Shown: positions 34,482 to 43,660 of the stretch, piece after piece | How the letters are laid out: every line of letters begins with the position of its first letter | Position numbering within the stretch: the first letter of the stretch is position 1 | DNA from: Pseudomonadota bacterium | GTDB taxonomy: Bacteria > Pseudomonadota > Gammaproteobacteria > Burkholderiales > Sulfuricellaceae | NCBI GenBank assembly: GCA_021801705.1 | Contig: JAJYXP010000033.1 | Location: forward strand, 1-63,525 | DNA length: 63,525 nucleotides | Reading direction: 5' to 3' | The notes under the pieces: generated by a model | What the model was told of the DNA's origin: nothing | The model's database searches: none | Seen by the model: only the letters and a program-made list of their open reading frames with translations | Made by a program: the position numbers and the translations under genes

Positions 34482-37010
34482 ATGAAACGCATGTTGTTTA
34501 ATGCGACGCAAGCTGAAGAGTTGCGCGTTGCGATTGTAGACGGTCAAAAACTCGTTGATCTCGACATTGAATCAGCCGGTAAAGAGCAACGTAAAAGCAA
34601 TATCTACAAGGGTGTCATCACCCGCATCGAACCCAGTCTCGAAGCCGCCTTCGTGGATTATGGCACCGAGCGCCACGGGTTCCTCCCTTTCAAGGAAGTA
34701 TCCCGTGTCAATTTCCGGCTCCCGGAAGGTACGGACATTTCCCGCGTCCGCATCCAGGATGTCCTGAAGGAAGGCCAGGAGCTGATCGTTCAAGTAGAAA
34801 AGGACGAACGCGGCAATAAAGGCGCCGCGCTCACCACCTTTATCAGCCTTGCCGGCCGTTACCTGGTGCTGATGCCCAACAACCCTCGCGGTGGCGGCGT
34901 TTCCCGGCGCATCGAGGGCGAGGAACGCAACGAACTGCGCGATATCATGGCGCAACTGGACGTTCCAGCAGGAATGAGCATCATTGCTCGCACAGCGGGT
35001 ATCGGACGCACTCAGGAAGAACTGCAATGGGATCTGAACTACCTGATGCAGTTGTGGCTTGCCATTGAAAACGCCTCCAAACAGCAAAGTGGCGCTTTTC
35101 TGATCTATCAGGAAGGCAGCCTGGTCATCCGTGCCATCCGCGATCTTTTCCAGCCCGACATCGGCGAAATCCTGATCGACACCGAAGCAATTCACGAACA
35201 GGCCGTGCAGTTCATGAGCCACGTCATGCCCGGCAATGTGAACAAGGTCAAACTATACCGCGATAACGTGCCCTTGTTCTCCCGCTTCCAGATCGAACAC
35301 CAGATCGAAACCGCATTTGCACGGACGGTCCCCCTGCCTTCCGGCGGCGCAATCGTAATCGACCATACCGAAGCGCTGGTATCTGTGGACGTCAACTCGG
35401 CCCGCGCAACCCGCGGCGCCGATATCGAACAGACCGCCTTCAACACCAACCTTGAGGCCGCCGATGAAGTTGCGTGTCAGTTGCGCCTGCGCGACTTGGG
35501 CGGGTTGGTGGTAATCGATTTCATCGACATGGAAAGCAGCCGCAACCAGCGTGAGGTTGAAAATCGCTTGCGCGATGCCCTGCACTATGACCGTGCCCGA
35601 GTCCAGATGGGCAAAATCTCACGTTTCGGCCTGCTCGAGCTGTCGCGCCAGCGCCTCCAGCCTTCACTCGGCGAAACCAGCCATATTTCCTGCCCGCGCT
35701 GCAACGGCACCGGCCATATCCGCGGCACCGAGTCTTCTGCTCTGCATATTTTGAGGATTCTGCAGGAAGAAGCGATGAAGGACAACACCTCAGCGGTTCA
35801 CGCCCAGGTTCCGGTGGATGTGGCGACTTTCCTGCTCAACGAAAAGCGTGCTGAAATCCACGAAATCGAGTTACGTTTCAAGGCCAATATCACTCTGATC
35901 CCGAACATCCACCTGGAAACGCCTAATTATTCCGTTACCAGGCGTCGCTCCGACGAAGAAGGCGGTGGTGAATTACCCAGCTACCGCATGGTGGAAATGC
36001 CGGCCGAGAGCACAGAAAAAATCTTGTCCGCCGAAGTCATGCCGCAACGCCAGTTGGCCGCCGTGCGCGGCATCACATCCGGTCAGCCGGCACCGGTGGT
36101 AGCCCAGGAGGAACAGAAGGCATCCTGGTTCGGCAAGGTCAGAAAATGGCTGCAAGGTTTCAGCAGCGCCAAGGAAGAAGAGGTAATCAAACTCAAGGTT
36201 CGCCCGGCGAGAGGTGAAAAGCGACGTGAGCCGCGCGGCGAATCACAGCCACGTGAAGGCCGGCGTGAACGTGAGACCGAACGCCGCGGCGAAGGTCGCG
36301 GAACGCAAAAACCGCGTGGGCCCGCTCAGCCGCAGATGAAAAAAGAAGCCGCCGCCGCCAGGGAGGTTGCTCCTGTTGCAGCGGCAGAGAAGAGTGGCGA
36401 GACCGCAACCCAGGAACCTCGCAGCCGACGGAGTCGGCGCGGAGGCCGCCGCGAGCGTGGTGAACGCAGCGAGCGTCAGGAAGCTCGCAATGTTGCTTCA
36501 GAAAATGTCGCTATCCCAGGCGAAAGCATGCCTGAGCCTGTCGCTCCGGAAGTGACAAGCAGGAAAGCGGAAGAAACAAAAATAAAAACCATGCCGGAAG
36601 CAGCTCCGGTAGCCGAAATCGTTCCGGCGGCAGTAGCGCAGGAGACAGTTGGGATTGCCGCCGGAATGGCGGCGACTGAAGCAGGGGCTTCCGTAGCTGA
36701 AGCGGCGCCCCCCGCAGTGGTTCTGGTTGAACCTGCCATGGCACCCCATGCCGATATGGCACCATCTGCCGCACCTGAAGAAAGCCAGCCTCGCGCTCCA
36801 CGCCGCCGCACGCCACAAGCTATGTTAGAGGAACAAGGCACCGCCAGCGGGTTAATCCAGGTGGAAACCAGCCCTGATAAGGTCAAACCGGCCGCAACAG
36901 AAGAACCCGCTGCAGGTACGCCGGAACGGGTTCGCCCCCGTCGCACTCCACGTCCCAAGGTTGTGGAGGAAGGCGAACCGCTTGTTCAGATAGAAACAAT
37001 AACCAAGTAA
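34482..37010 (+). CDS. rne: Ribonuclease E
   Basis: An 842-residue endoribonuclease and degradosome scaffold. The N-terminal part has the S1 domain (~35-120), the catalytic Asp residues in [13 protein letters not shown] and [14 protein letters not shown], and the zinc-link cysteines [12 protein letters not shown]. Around residue 545-560 the amphipathic [15 protein letters not shown] resembles the membrane-targeting helix. The rest is disordered: an Arg-rich RNA-binding region (~570-665) and an Ala/Pro/Glu tail. The protein degrades and processes most mRNAs at the inner membrane. Confidence 0.95.
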   Translation: MKRMLFNATQAEELRVAIVDGQKLVDLDIESAGKEQRKSNIYKGVITRIEPSLEAAFVDYGTERHGFLPFKEVSRVNFRLPEGTDISRVRIQDVLKEGQELIVQVEKDERGNKGAALTTFISLAGRYLVLMPNNPRGGGVSRRIEGEERNELRDIMAQLDVPAGMSIIARTAGIGRTQEELQWDLNYLMQLWLAIENASKQQSGAFLIYQEGSLVIRAIRDLFQPDIGEILIDTEAIHEQAVQFMSHVMPGNVNKVKLYRDNVPLFSRFQIEHQIETAFARTVPLPSGGAIVIDHTEALVSVDVNSARATRGADIEQTAFNTNLEAADEVACQLRLRDLGGLVVIDFIDMESSRNQREVENRLRDALHYDRARVQMGKISRFGLLELSRQRLQPSLGETSHISCPRCNGTGHIRGTESSALHILRILQEEAMKDNTSAVHAQVPVDVATFLLNEKRAEIHEIELRFKANITLIPNIHLETPNYSVTRRRSDEEGGGELPSYRMVEMPAESTEKILSAEVMPQRQLAAVRGITSGQPAPVVAQEEQKASWFGKVRKWLQGFSSAKEEEVIKLKVRPARGEKRREPRGESQPREGRRERETERRGEGRGTQKPRGPAQPQMKKEAAAAREVAPVAAAEKSGETATQEPRSRRSRRGGRRERGERSERQEARNVASENVAIPGESMPEPVAPEVTSRKAEETKIKTMPEAAPVAEIVPAAVAQETVGIAAGMAATEAGASVAEAAPPAVVLVEPAMAPHADMAPSAAPEESQPRAPRRRTPQAMLEEQGTASGLIQVETSPDKVKPAATEEPAAGTPERVRPRRTPRPKVVEEGEPLVQIETITK

Positions 37011-37029
37011 CGATATTAACGATCCTACG

Positions 37030-37066
37030 CCCGCCAGAACCCAGTACGCGTTTTCCTGGCGGGTCG
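37030..37066 (+). terminator. Hairpin after rne
   Basis: CCCGCCAG (37030-37037) pairs with CTGGCGGG (37056-37063) around an 18-base loop, 20 bases downstream of the rne stop. There is no T run, so it may be a 3' mRNA-stabilising structure or repeat rather than a true intrinsic terminator. Confidence 0.4.
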
Positions 37067-37077
37067 TACTCCTACAG

Positions 37078-37332
37078 TTGCCCCAGAAACGCCTCTTCCA
37101 GGCGATTGAGTTCCGTATCGAGCAAAAGGTAACCATCTTTGAAGACGGCGCCCAAGGCGAGCACAAGCTCGCCAGAGGGTTTTTACCCACGCAGACCTGG
37201 TCGGCACACTGGCTGGCACATGACGAATTTGCACGTGCCGTTGAAGACTTCTTGCAGCGCGAGGCAAGTAGCGTTACCCAGTATGTGGATGAACTAAACG
37301 AAAGCAACCCAACTAGTAGTCAGTCATATTGA
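37078..37332 (+). pseudogene. C-terminal remnant of a GNAT-like (DUF482/COG3146) protein
   Basis: An 84-codon frame from TTG that reads FQAIEFRIEQKVTIFEDGAQGEHKLARGFLP, then SAHWLAHDEFARAVEDFL and YVDELNES. This is the characteristic end of the ~380-residue DUF482 acetyltransferase-like proteins (GAQGEHKLARGF...SAHWLA). The N-terminal ~300 residues are missing, and its own last residues come from the inverted repeat starting at 37313. I read it as a decayed gene, cut at both ends. Confidence 0.7.
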
Positions 37333-37457
37333 AACCGGTGGACAATCTCGTCATTCCGGCGAAAGCCGGAATCCAGAAAAATCAACAACCTGGACACCGG
37401 CTTTCGCCGGTGTGACGGTTCAACTCATCCATGCTTTTCACCGTGACTGACTACTAG
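37313..37457. repeat. 145-base inverted-repeat element with 14-base ends
   Basis: CTAGTAGTCAGTCA at 37313-37326 is the exact reverse complement of TGACTGACTACTAG at 37444-37457. Inside, CGTCATTCCGGCGAAAGCCGGAATCCAG (first arm, 28 bases, in two parts) faces CTGGACACCGGCTTTCGCCGGTGTGACG, so the whole element can fold into a long hairpin. It separates the DUF482 remnant from the convergent GGDEF gene and supplies the stop codons of both. Confidence 0.75.
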
Positions 37458-39388
37458 GGAGCAGGCGCCATGGAGGCAGCCACCACCCTGTTTCTCCCCT
37501 GCTGCTTCGAGAGGTAGAGTGCCTTATCCGCTGCCTTGACCAGATCATTGAAACCCGACATGGATGGCTTGCGCTCTGCAACGCCTACGCTGATGGTTAA
37601 CGGAAATGTGTTCTGGCCAACATTGAACATGGCCGTTTCAAACGATTTTCGGATGCGCTCAGCGTACGTTTTGCCCGCTTCAAGGTCAGTTCCCGGACAG
37701 ATCAACATGAACTCCTCACCACCAATACGTGAAATATCATCATATTCACGCGAAGAATTCTCCAGGATTGAGGCAGCCTGCTTTAATGTTTCATCACCTG
37801 CATCATGGCCGTAAGTGTCATTGATCTCTTTGAAATGATCGAGATCAATCAGCATACAGGTCAATGGCCTCCCGTTTCTCTCAGAGGCCGACCACTCCTG
37901 TTCCAGGCGCTCCATGCCGAAGCGCCGATTGCCAAGCAGGGTTAAAAAATCCGTTGTGGCTAAGCGTTGCAGGCGACGGTTGGTGACCGCCAGTTCCGAT
38001 GCGAACCGGCGGACCTCGTCCCGATCCCGCCCAAGTTCTTCTTGCAACTGAATCACCCTCTGACCGGCGCGCAGGCGCGCACAATGATTCTTCGTGCAGA
38101 ATGGCTTAACGATTACATCATCCACGCCAGCCTCAAACGATTCGACTAATTGATCTTCCTTGTCCGAGGGGATCATGAGAATGAAGTATATTCCGCGCGC
38201 TTCATGGGAAAGACGCAAGATTTTGCATAAAGCGCTGCCCTCCATGTCTGGCATTTTCCAATCACTGATAATCATCTGCGGGTTGTATTCGACGGCTTGC
38301 CGCAATGCCTCACTACCATTGGAAGCAGTAAACACCGTATGGCCGCAACCCACCAGAATATTTTTCAGAGACAGAGCCGCGGTATCATCGTGATCCACGA
38401 CCAGAATACGTAGCGAAGATTCGACCTCGGATTCGTTTTCCTGCTTTTCAGGATGGTAAATTTCGGAAACCTGCGGCAACGCGGCAGCCATTTCAACAAA
38501 GGATGACAGATTCTTGGTCGGCACTTCGAGTATCCTGCCCCATTCCTGCCATTCATGTGCCACATGGTCGCACAGGATCAACAACTCTTCCGAATCCATA
38601 CCAAGGCGAGCGCCCATTACATAAAGGCGAGACAATTCCCGCCTTTTCGAGCTCTCATCCATCAGGCAGAGCTTGGCCAGTCTGGCCGCCAGGTTCAACG
38701 AGTGTGCCAGGAAATAGCCGCGGGACCCTTCCGGAAAATACCCGTTATCAGCATCTTCATGGCAGAACGCTGTTTCAATGAAAATCCGGGGGAATCCCCA
38801 ATCCTTGAGCAAACCGGCTGTCAACACGTTGTGATCGGCTTCGAACCGCTCTTGCTCGAGATTGAGCAATTCATTGGCCGGCTTTCCTGCCGCGGCGGTT
38901 AAAACTTGCGCGTATTCTTCGGGAAACAGGCTGGCCAGAGCCAAGCTGCCGACCTTGCTCAGCAGGCCGCATACAAAGGTTTCATCGGACGGGCCCTTGG
39001 ATCTGGCACTCAACGCCTGATTGGCGATGGCCGTAGCCAAGGAGCACGACCAGAATTCTTCATAATTAAAAGCCGTACATCTGCCGCTGCGGAAATCGGA
39101 TAAAACCGAAAAACCCAGAACCAACTGCCGCACCATGGGCAGCCCGATCAACAGCACCGCCTCTGAAATCGAAACAATGGGCCGCCGAATACCAAAATGG
39201 ACCGAATTGGAAAATTTGATAAGGCGTGCAGAAAGCGCCGGGTCGGTCTGAATGACGTGAGAAATATCATGCACTGTCACATCATCCTGCTTGAGCAGAT
39301 TCAGGATAGCAAGCGCCACACCCTTTGGCGAAGGAAGCCGCTCTGTAACCTTCAATGCATTGTATCTATCCAGATTGAAGCTTTCCAT
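37454..39388 (-). CDS. HDOD-REC-GGDEF signalling protein (diguanylate cyclase)
   Basis: A 644-residue protein of three domains. Residues ~10-210 are a HDOD domain (LPSPKGVALAILNLLKQDD, LIKFSNSVHFGIRRPI). Residues ~330-450 are a receiver domain (RILVVDHDD, phospho-Asp in MIISDWKMPDMEG, Lys in DVIVKPFC). Residues ~480-640 are GGDEF with active-site RIGGEEFMLICPG, the GGEEF form that synthesises c-di-GMP. A possible RxxD inhibitory site is not obvious. The combination suggests a phosphorylation-controlled c-di-GMP source. It has no membrane segment. Confidence 0.9.
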   Translation of the reverse strand: MESFNLDRYNALKVTERLPSPKGVALAILNLLKQDDVTVHDISHVIQTDPALSARLIKFSNSVHFGIRRPIVSISEAVLLIGLPMVRQLVLGFSVLSDFRSGRCTAFNYEEFWSCSLATAIANQALSARSKGPSDETFVCGLLSKVGSLALASLFPEEYAQVLTAAAGKPANELLNLEQERFEADHNVLTAGLLKDWGFPRIFIETAFCHEDADNGYFPEGSRGYFLAHSLNLAARLAKLCLMDESSKRRELSRLYVMGARLGMDSEELLILCDHVAHEWQEWGRILEVPTKNLSSFVEMAAALPQVSEIYHPEKQENESEVESSLRILVVDHDDTAALSLKNILVGCGHTVFTASNGSEALRQAVEYNPQMIISDWKMPDMEGSALCKILRLSHEARGIYFILMIPSDKEDQLVESFEAGVDDVIVKPFCTKNHCARLRAGQRVIQLQEELGRDRDEVRRFASELAVTNRRLQRLATTDFLTLLGNRRFGMERLEQEWSASERNGRPLTCMLIDLDHFKEINDTYGHDAGDETLKQAASILENSSREYDDISRIGGEEFMLICPGTDLEAGKTYAERIRKSFETAMFNVGQNTFPLTISVGVAERKPSMSGFNDLVKAADKALYLSKQQGRNRVVAASMAPAP

Positions 39389-39435
39389 TTAAACGCCTAT
39401 ATCTTCTTCTAACGAATCTTTCAAGATTACGCAGC

Positions 39436-39470
39436 AATACGGAATTTCGCAAACGCATTAATTCCGTATT
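39436..39470 (-). terminator. Inverted repeat after prpE
   Basis: AATACGGAATT (39436-39446) pairs perfectly with AATTCCGTATT (39460-39470) around a 13-base loop. It lies between the prpE stop and the GGDEF start, both on the minus strand. No T run follows on either side, so termination is only probable. Confidence 0.45.
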
Positions 39471-39502
39471 TCGGCTCACTGCTTACGGGAACCACTGCCG
39501 GT

Positions 39503-41413
39503 TTATTTGGTTTCTTGCCACTGCGCGATGGCAGCCCGTATCTGGTCAAGTGATGCCGGATCATCCAATGTTGTGAGATCGCCCGGATCGCGCCCCTCGG
39601 CCAGCGCCTGCAGGCTGCGGCGCAGCAGCTTGCCGGAGCGGGTCTTGGGCAGCATGGTAACCAGGTGAACTTTGGCGGGGCGCGCAATAGCGCCCAACTC
39701 CTTGTCCACTGTCGCCATCACTTCCTTTTCCATCCGGGAAATGGCCTCCGGGGTTGCGATACGGCTGGCATCCTTCACCACGGCAAAGGCCATCACCGCC
39801 TGGCCCTTGAGTCCATCCTGCACGCCGACCACCGCCACCTCGGCGATGTTGGGATGGGCTGAAATCGCCTCCTCGATTTCTCTCGTACCGAGGCGGTGCC
39901 CGGCAACGTTGATCACATCATCGGTACGGCCGAGGATAAAATAATAGCCGTCTTCGTCCCTGGTCGCCCAGTCAAAAGTCGAATACACCAGTTCTGTCTC
40001 GAAATTCGAGAAATAGGTGTTGACGAAGCGCTTGTCGTCTCCCCATACCGTAGACAAACAGCCTGGTGGCAGCGGCGGCACCACCACCAGCACACCCTTC
40101 TCATTGACGCCCACTTCCCGCCCTGTTCCTTCGTGCAAGAGCTTCAAATTGAAGCCGTAGACCGGGAAACCGGGGGAGCCAAACTTGCGCGGCTGTTCCT
40201 CAATGCCCGGCATGCCGGAAAGAATTGGCCAGCCGGTCTCGGTTTGCCAGTAATTGTCGATGATGCTCACCTTGAGCGCATCCGAAATCCAGCGCGCGGT
40301 CGGCTCGTCCAGCGGCTCCCCGGCAAGATACAGGTTGCGCAGACAGGATACATCGTGTTTGTGCAGATATTCGGCCGGCTGTTTTTTCAATACGCGTATC
40401 GCGGTGGGTGAGGAGAACATCACGTTGACCTTGTGCTCCTCCACGATTTTCCACCAGATCGCGGGATCGGGCCGAATCGGCAGGCCCTCATACATGATGG
40501 TGGTCATGCCATTGATGAGCGGGCCGTAAACGATGTAGGAATGCCCCACCACCCAGCCGATATCGCTGGTGGTAAACATGGTTTCGCCCGGTCTGCCGGC
40601 GTAAATATGGCGCATGGAAGCCGCCAGAGCCACCGCGTAGCCGCCGGTATCACGCTGCACGCCCTTGGGTTTGCCGGTGGTGCCGGAGGTGTAAAGAATG
40701 TAGGAAGGCTCGGAAGATTCCAGCCACACCGGATCGACCCGGGCGTCCATGTGCTGATCGCGCAAAGAAGCGTAATCCAGGTCGCGGCCGGCAGTCAGAG
40801 ACATTCCCTTGTCCAGGCCGCGATTGACGATCACCACTTTCTGCGGCGGATGCGCGGATAACCGTAGCGCCTCGTCAACCAAATGCTTGTAGGGGATGCT
40901 CTTGCCGCCCCGCATACCCGCACCGGCGGTCACCATCAGCCCGGGCCTGGCGTCGTCGATACGGGTCGCCAGGCTGGCGGAAGCAAAGCCGCCGAACACC
41001 ACCGAATGGACAGCCCCCAGGCGCGCGCAGGCCAGCATTGCGAAAGCAGCTTCCGGAATCATCGGCATATAGATGATAACGCGATCACCCTTCCCGACAC
41101 CCTGATCGCGCAACACTGCGGCAAAACGGTTGACTTCGGCGTGAAGCTCGCGGAAGGTATAGCTGGACTCCGCGCCGGTTTCGACAGAGATGTAGACCAG
41201 CGCTTTCTGCTCCGGGCGGGTCGCAAGATGCCTGTCCACGGCGTTATGGCACAGGTTGGTGAGGCCGCCGACAAACCATTTCGTGAAAGGCGGCCGGCTA
41301 TAGTCCAGCACCTTGTCAAAAGGCTTGTGCCAATCCACAAGATTGGCCTGCTCGGCCCAGAAAGCTTCCGGATTATCGATCGAATTTCGATAAACATCCT
41401 GATAATTAGCCAT
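39503..41413 (-). CDS. prpE: Propionate--CoA ligase
   Basis: A 636-residue acyl-CoA synthetase of the PrpE branch. The AMP-binding motif is YILYTSGTTGKPKGVQRDTGG, with the PrpE-specific V-Q-R-D-T-G-G; ATRDEDGYYFILGRTDDVINVAGHRLGTREIE holds the core C-terminal motif and the catalytic Lys is in LPKTRSGKLLRRSL. It activates propionate to propionyl-CoA, the entry to the methylcitrate genes at 56.5-60.1 kb. It is the last gene of the minus-strand TCA series. Confidence 0.93.
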   Translation of the reverse strand: MANYQDVYRNSIDNPEAFWAEQANLVDWHKPFDKVLDYSRPPFTKWFVGGLTNLCHNAVDRHLATRPEQKALVYISVETGAESSYTFRELHAEVNRFAAVLRDQGVGKGDRVIIYMPMIPEAAFAMLACARLGAVHSVVFGGFASASLATRIDDARPGLMVTAGAGMRGGKSIPYKHLVDEALRLSAHPPQKVVIVNRGLDKGMSLTAGRDLDYASLRDQHMDARVDPVWLESSEPSYILYTSGTTGKPKGVQRDTGGYAVALAASMRHIYAGRPGETMFTTSDIGWVVGHSYIVYGPLINGMTTIMYEGLPIRPDPAIWWKIVEEHKVNVMFSSPTAIRVLKKQPAEYLHKHDVSCLRNLYLAGEPLDEPTARWISDALKVSIIDNYWQTETGWPILSGMPGIEEQPRKFGSPGFPVYGFNLKLLHEGTGREVGVNEKGVLVVVPPLPPGCLSTVWGDDKRFVNTYFSNFETELVYSTFDWATRDEDGYYFILGRTDDVINVAGHRLGTREIEEAISAHPNIAEVAVVGVQDGLKGQAVMAFAVVKDASRIATPEAISRMEKEVMATVDKELGAIARPAKVHLVTMLPKTRSGKLLRRSLQALAEGRDPGDLTTLDDPASLDQIRAAIAQWQETK

Positions 41414-41447
41414 TCCCGCCCCCGGTTGAACTATTTGCGTGATTTTC

Positions 41448-41500
41448 TTGTAGGGCCGAATTCATTCGGCCAAATGTGCGAATGAATTCGCACCTACAAA
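41448..41500. repeat. Dispersed palindrome between prpE and acuI
   Basis: TTGTAGGGCCGAATTCATTCGGCC faces GTGCGAATGAATTCGCACCTACAA, two related half-elements in opposite orientation. The TTGTAGG...GAATTCATTC pattern is a common dispersed repeat in proteobacteria. It lies in the 118-base gap of the operon. Confidence 0.65.
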
Positions 41501-41531
41501 GAACGTACAGTCGTTTGAAGTTGACTGACAA

Positions 41532-42515
41532 CTAGATTTTGACCACCACTCTACCCTTTACCGCGCCTTTCAACAAAGCATCGAAGGTGGCGGGGAGTTG
41601 TCCAAAAATGATGGTTTGCGTCATTTCCTCGAGATTGCGCGGGCGCATCTCTCCCGCCAGCCGCTCCCATGCGCTGCGCCGCAATTCCATAGGACACTGG
41701 ACCGAATCGATGCCCAACAGGCTGACTCCGCGCAGGATGAAGGGCATCACCGTGGTATGCAGCTCGATCCCTCCCGTCAGGCCGCAACTCGCGATCGTGC
41801 CGTGCGGCCTCATGGTACGGGTAAGCCAGGCCAGCATCTCACCGCCTACCGGGTCCACCGCCCCCGCCCAAAGCGCTTTTTCCAGCGGCTTTTTCCCCAA
41901 TTCCAGGGTGTGGCGCGATAAGACCTGGCTGGCGCCGAGATGGCGTAAATACTCGTGCTGATCGTCCTTGCCGCTGATGGCAGTCACTTCGTATCCCAGC
42001 CCGGCAAGCAGGTCCACCGCCATGCTGCCCACCCCGCCCGAGGCACCGCTTACCGCAACCGGACCGTTGCCCGGCTTGAGACCATTGTGCTCCATGCGCA
42101 TGATGGCCAGGGCAGCGGTAAAGCCGGCCGTACCGATTGCCATCGCGTCGAAAGCGCTCAAACCCTGGGGCAGCGGCACCACCCAGTCGCCGGGGACACG
42201 GGAGTATTCGGCGTATCCGCCGTCATGCTCCACGCCCATGCCATAGCCCGTGACCAGCACCGCGTCACCCTCCCTGAAACGGGCATCGCTGGATGCTGCC
42301 ACCACGCCCGCCACGTCGATCCCGCCCACCAGGGGGAAACGCCGCACTATCCTGCCCATGCCGGTGGCGGCAAGCGCATCCTTGTAATTGACGCTGGAAT
42401 GGCTGTTTCTGATCAGAACTTCGCCCGGATCGAGGTCGTCCAGCCCGAGCTCCACCAGTTTGGCGGAAACTTTGCCGCTATCTTCATGGATTTGGTATGC
42501 CTTGAATTTATTCAT
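41532..42515 (-). CDS. acuI: Acrylyl-CoA reductase-like MDR oxidoreductase (AcuI/YhdH)
   Basis: A 327-residue zinc-less medium-chain reductase. It begins FKAYQIHEDSGKVSAKLVEL and has the NADPH motif VSGASGGVGSMAVDLLAGLGY. CGLTGGIELHTTVMPFILRGVSLLGIDS is typical of YhdH/AcuI, which reduces acryloyl-CoA to propionyl-CoA. Being directly upstream of prpE, it fits feeding propionyl-CoA. The last codons and the stop come from a CTAGTTGTCAGTCA motif like that at 37313. Confidence 0.85.
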   Translation of the reverse strand: MNKFKAYQIHEDSGKVSAKLVELGLDDLDPGEVLIRNSHSSVNYKDALAATGMGRIVRRFPLVGGIDVAGVVAASSDARFREGDAVLVTGYGMGVEHDGGYAEYSRVPGDWVVPLPQGLSAFDAMAIGTAGFTAALAIMRMEHNGLKPGNGPVAVSGASGGVGSMAVDLLAGLGYEVTAISGKDDQHEYLRHLGASQVLSRHTLELGKKPLEKALWAGAVDPVGGEMLAWLTRTMRPHGTIASCGLTGGIELHTTVMPFILRGVSLLGIDSVQCPMELRRSAWERLAGEMRPRNLEEMTQTIIFGQLPATFDALLKGAVKGRVVVKI

Positions 42516-42524
42516 TGTTTCTCC

Positions 42525-43643
42525 TTATGGCAGATGGGCTTGGGCCAGATACTGTTTTGTTTGCATTTCCGTCAAACGGCTTGCCGTTCTGGCGAATTCA
42601 GCGGCATTCAAGCCCGCACTGCAGAGCTCAGCGGGCGAAGCCTGTGCCGACACGACCAACTTCACCCGCCGGTCGTAAAACTCATCCACCAGCCAAATAA
42701 AGCGACGGGATTCAGCAGGGTTTTCCGAACTCATCTGCGGGATGCCTGAAATCAGCACAGTGTGGAAGCGCCGCGCAATTTCGATATAGTCCGCCGGGCC
42801 TCTCGGCCCGCCGCAAATCGTTTGGAAGCTGAACCAGGCCACCCCGGGCGCGGCGTGTTCCGCTTCAATATGGCGGCCCTCAATCTCGAGGGAGACATTG
42901 CGTTCCCCTTCTCCGCCGGTAAGGCTGGAAAAGGCCGCAAGAAGCTTGCCTTCGGCAATTTCGCCCAGCGGAAAATGGTAGGTCCGCACCCTTTCGAGCG
43001 CGCGCAAGCGGTAGTCAGTGCCGCTGTCGATTTCAACTACATCCAGCTTTTCCTTGAGCAGGGCAATGGCCGGCAGAAAGCGGCTGCGCTGTAGGCCATG
43101 CATGTACAGATCGTCCGGCTTATGGTTCGAGGTGGCGACCAGCACCACACCCCGATCCAGCAGTCCACGCAGCAACCGGCCCAGCAGCATGGCGTCGGCG
43201 ATATCGCTGACATGGAATTCGTCGAAACAGATCAGGCGCGCCTGCTGCGCAATGCGTTCCGCCACGATCACCAGGGGATCGGCGTGGTGTTTGATGGTGT
43301 CGAGTTCGGCATGGACTTCCTGCATGAAGCGGTGGAAATGGATGCGCCTCTTTCTCTCAAACGGCACGCAGGCAAAAAGTGCATCCATGAGGAAGCTCTT
43401 GCCGCGCCCGACCCCACCCCACAGGTACAGCCCGCGCAGAAGTCTTTTTCCGCCGAGCAGCCGGTGCAGCGGGCGCTTTTCCTGCGCCGCATTTTCAGCA
43501 AGGGCATCGTACAGGCGCTGCAGATGACGCACCGCAGCCTGCTGCGAAATATCGAGCCGAAAGCCGCGTGCTGCCGCGTGACCGGCACAGAACTCGGCCA
43601 TCGCACCTTCCGTCGGCCCCGACAAGGCCATGTTTACACCCAT
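42525..43643 (-). CDS. zapE: Cell division ATPase ZapE (AFG1 family)
   Basis: A ~372-residue AAA+-type ATPase. Walker A is LWGGVGRGKSFLMDALF, Walker B ARLICFDEFHVSDIADAMLLG, with VATSNHKPDDLY and FIWLVDEFYDRRVKLV. ZapE modulates the Z ring and is linked to respiratory growth. ATG 43643 (MGVNMALSG) is preferred; the frame is open to 43814 but that would be inside lpdA. ATG 43631 is also possible. Its placement between lpdA and acuI is typical of betaproteobacterial TCA clusters. Confidence 0.88.
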   Translation of the reverse strand: MGVNMALSGPTEGAMAEFCAGHAAARGFRLDISQQAAVRHLQRLYDALAENAAQEKRPLHRLLGGKRLLRGLYLWGGVGRGKSFLMDALFACVPFERKRRIHFHRFMQEVHAELDTIKHHADPLVIVAERIAQQARLICFDEFHVSDIADAMLLGRLLRGLLDRGVVLVATSNHKPDDLYMHGLQRSRFLPAIALLKEKLDVVEIDSGTDYRLRALERVRTYHFPLGEIAEGKLLAAFSSLTGGEGERNVSLEIEGRHIEAEHAAPGVAWFSFQTICGGPRGPADYIEIARRFHTVLISGIPQMSSENPAESRRFIWLVDEFYDRRVKLVVSAQASPAELCSAGLNAAEFARTASRLTEMQTKQYLAQAHLP

Positions 43644-43660
43644 CCTTGAACACTGTCCAT

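Noticed and set aside
37341-37409. Possible intrinsic terminator formed by the CGTCATTCCGGCG and CGCCGGTGTGACG arms
   Set aside because: No T run follows and the arms belong to a dispersed repeat, so it is listed as a repeat rather than a terminator.
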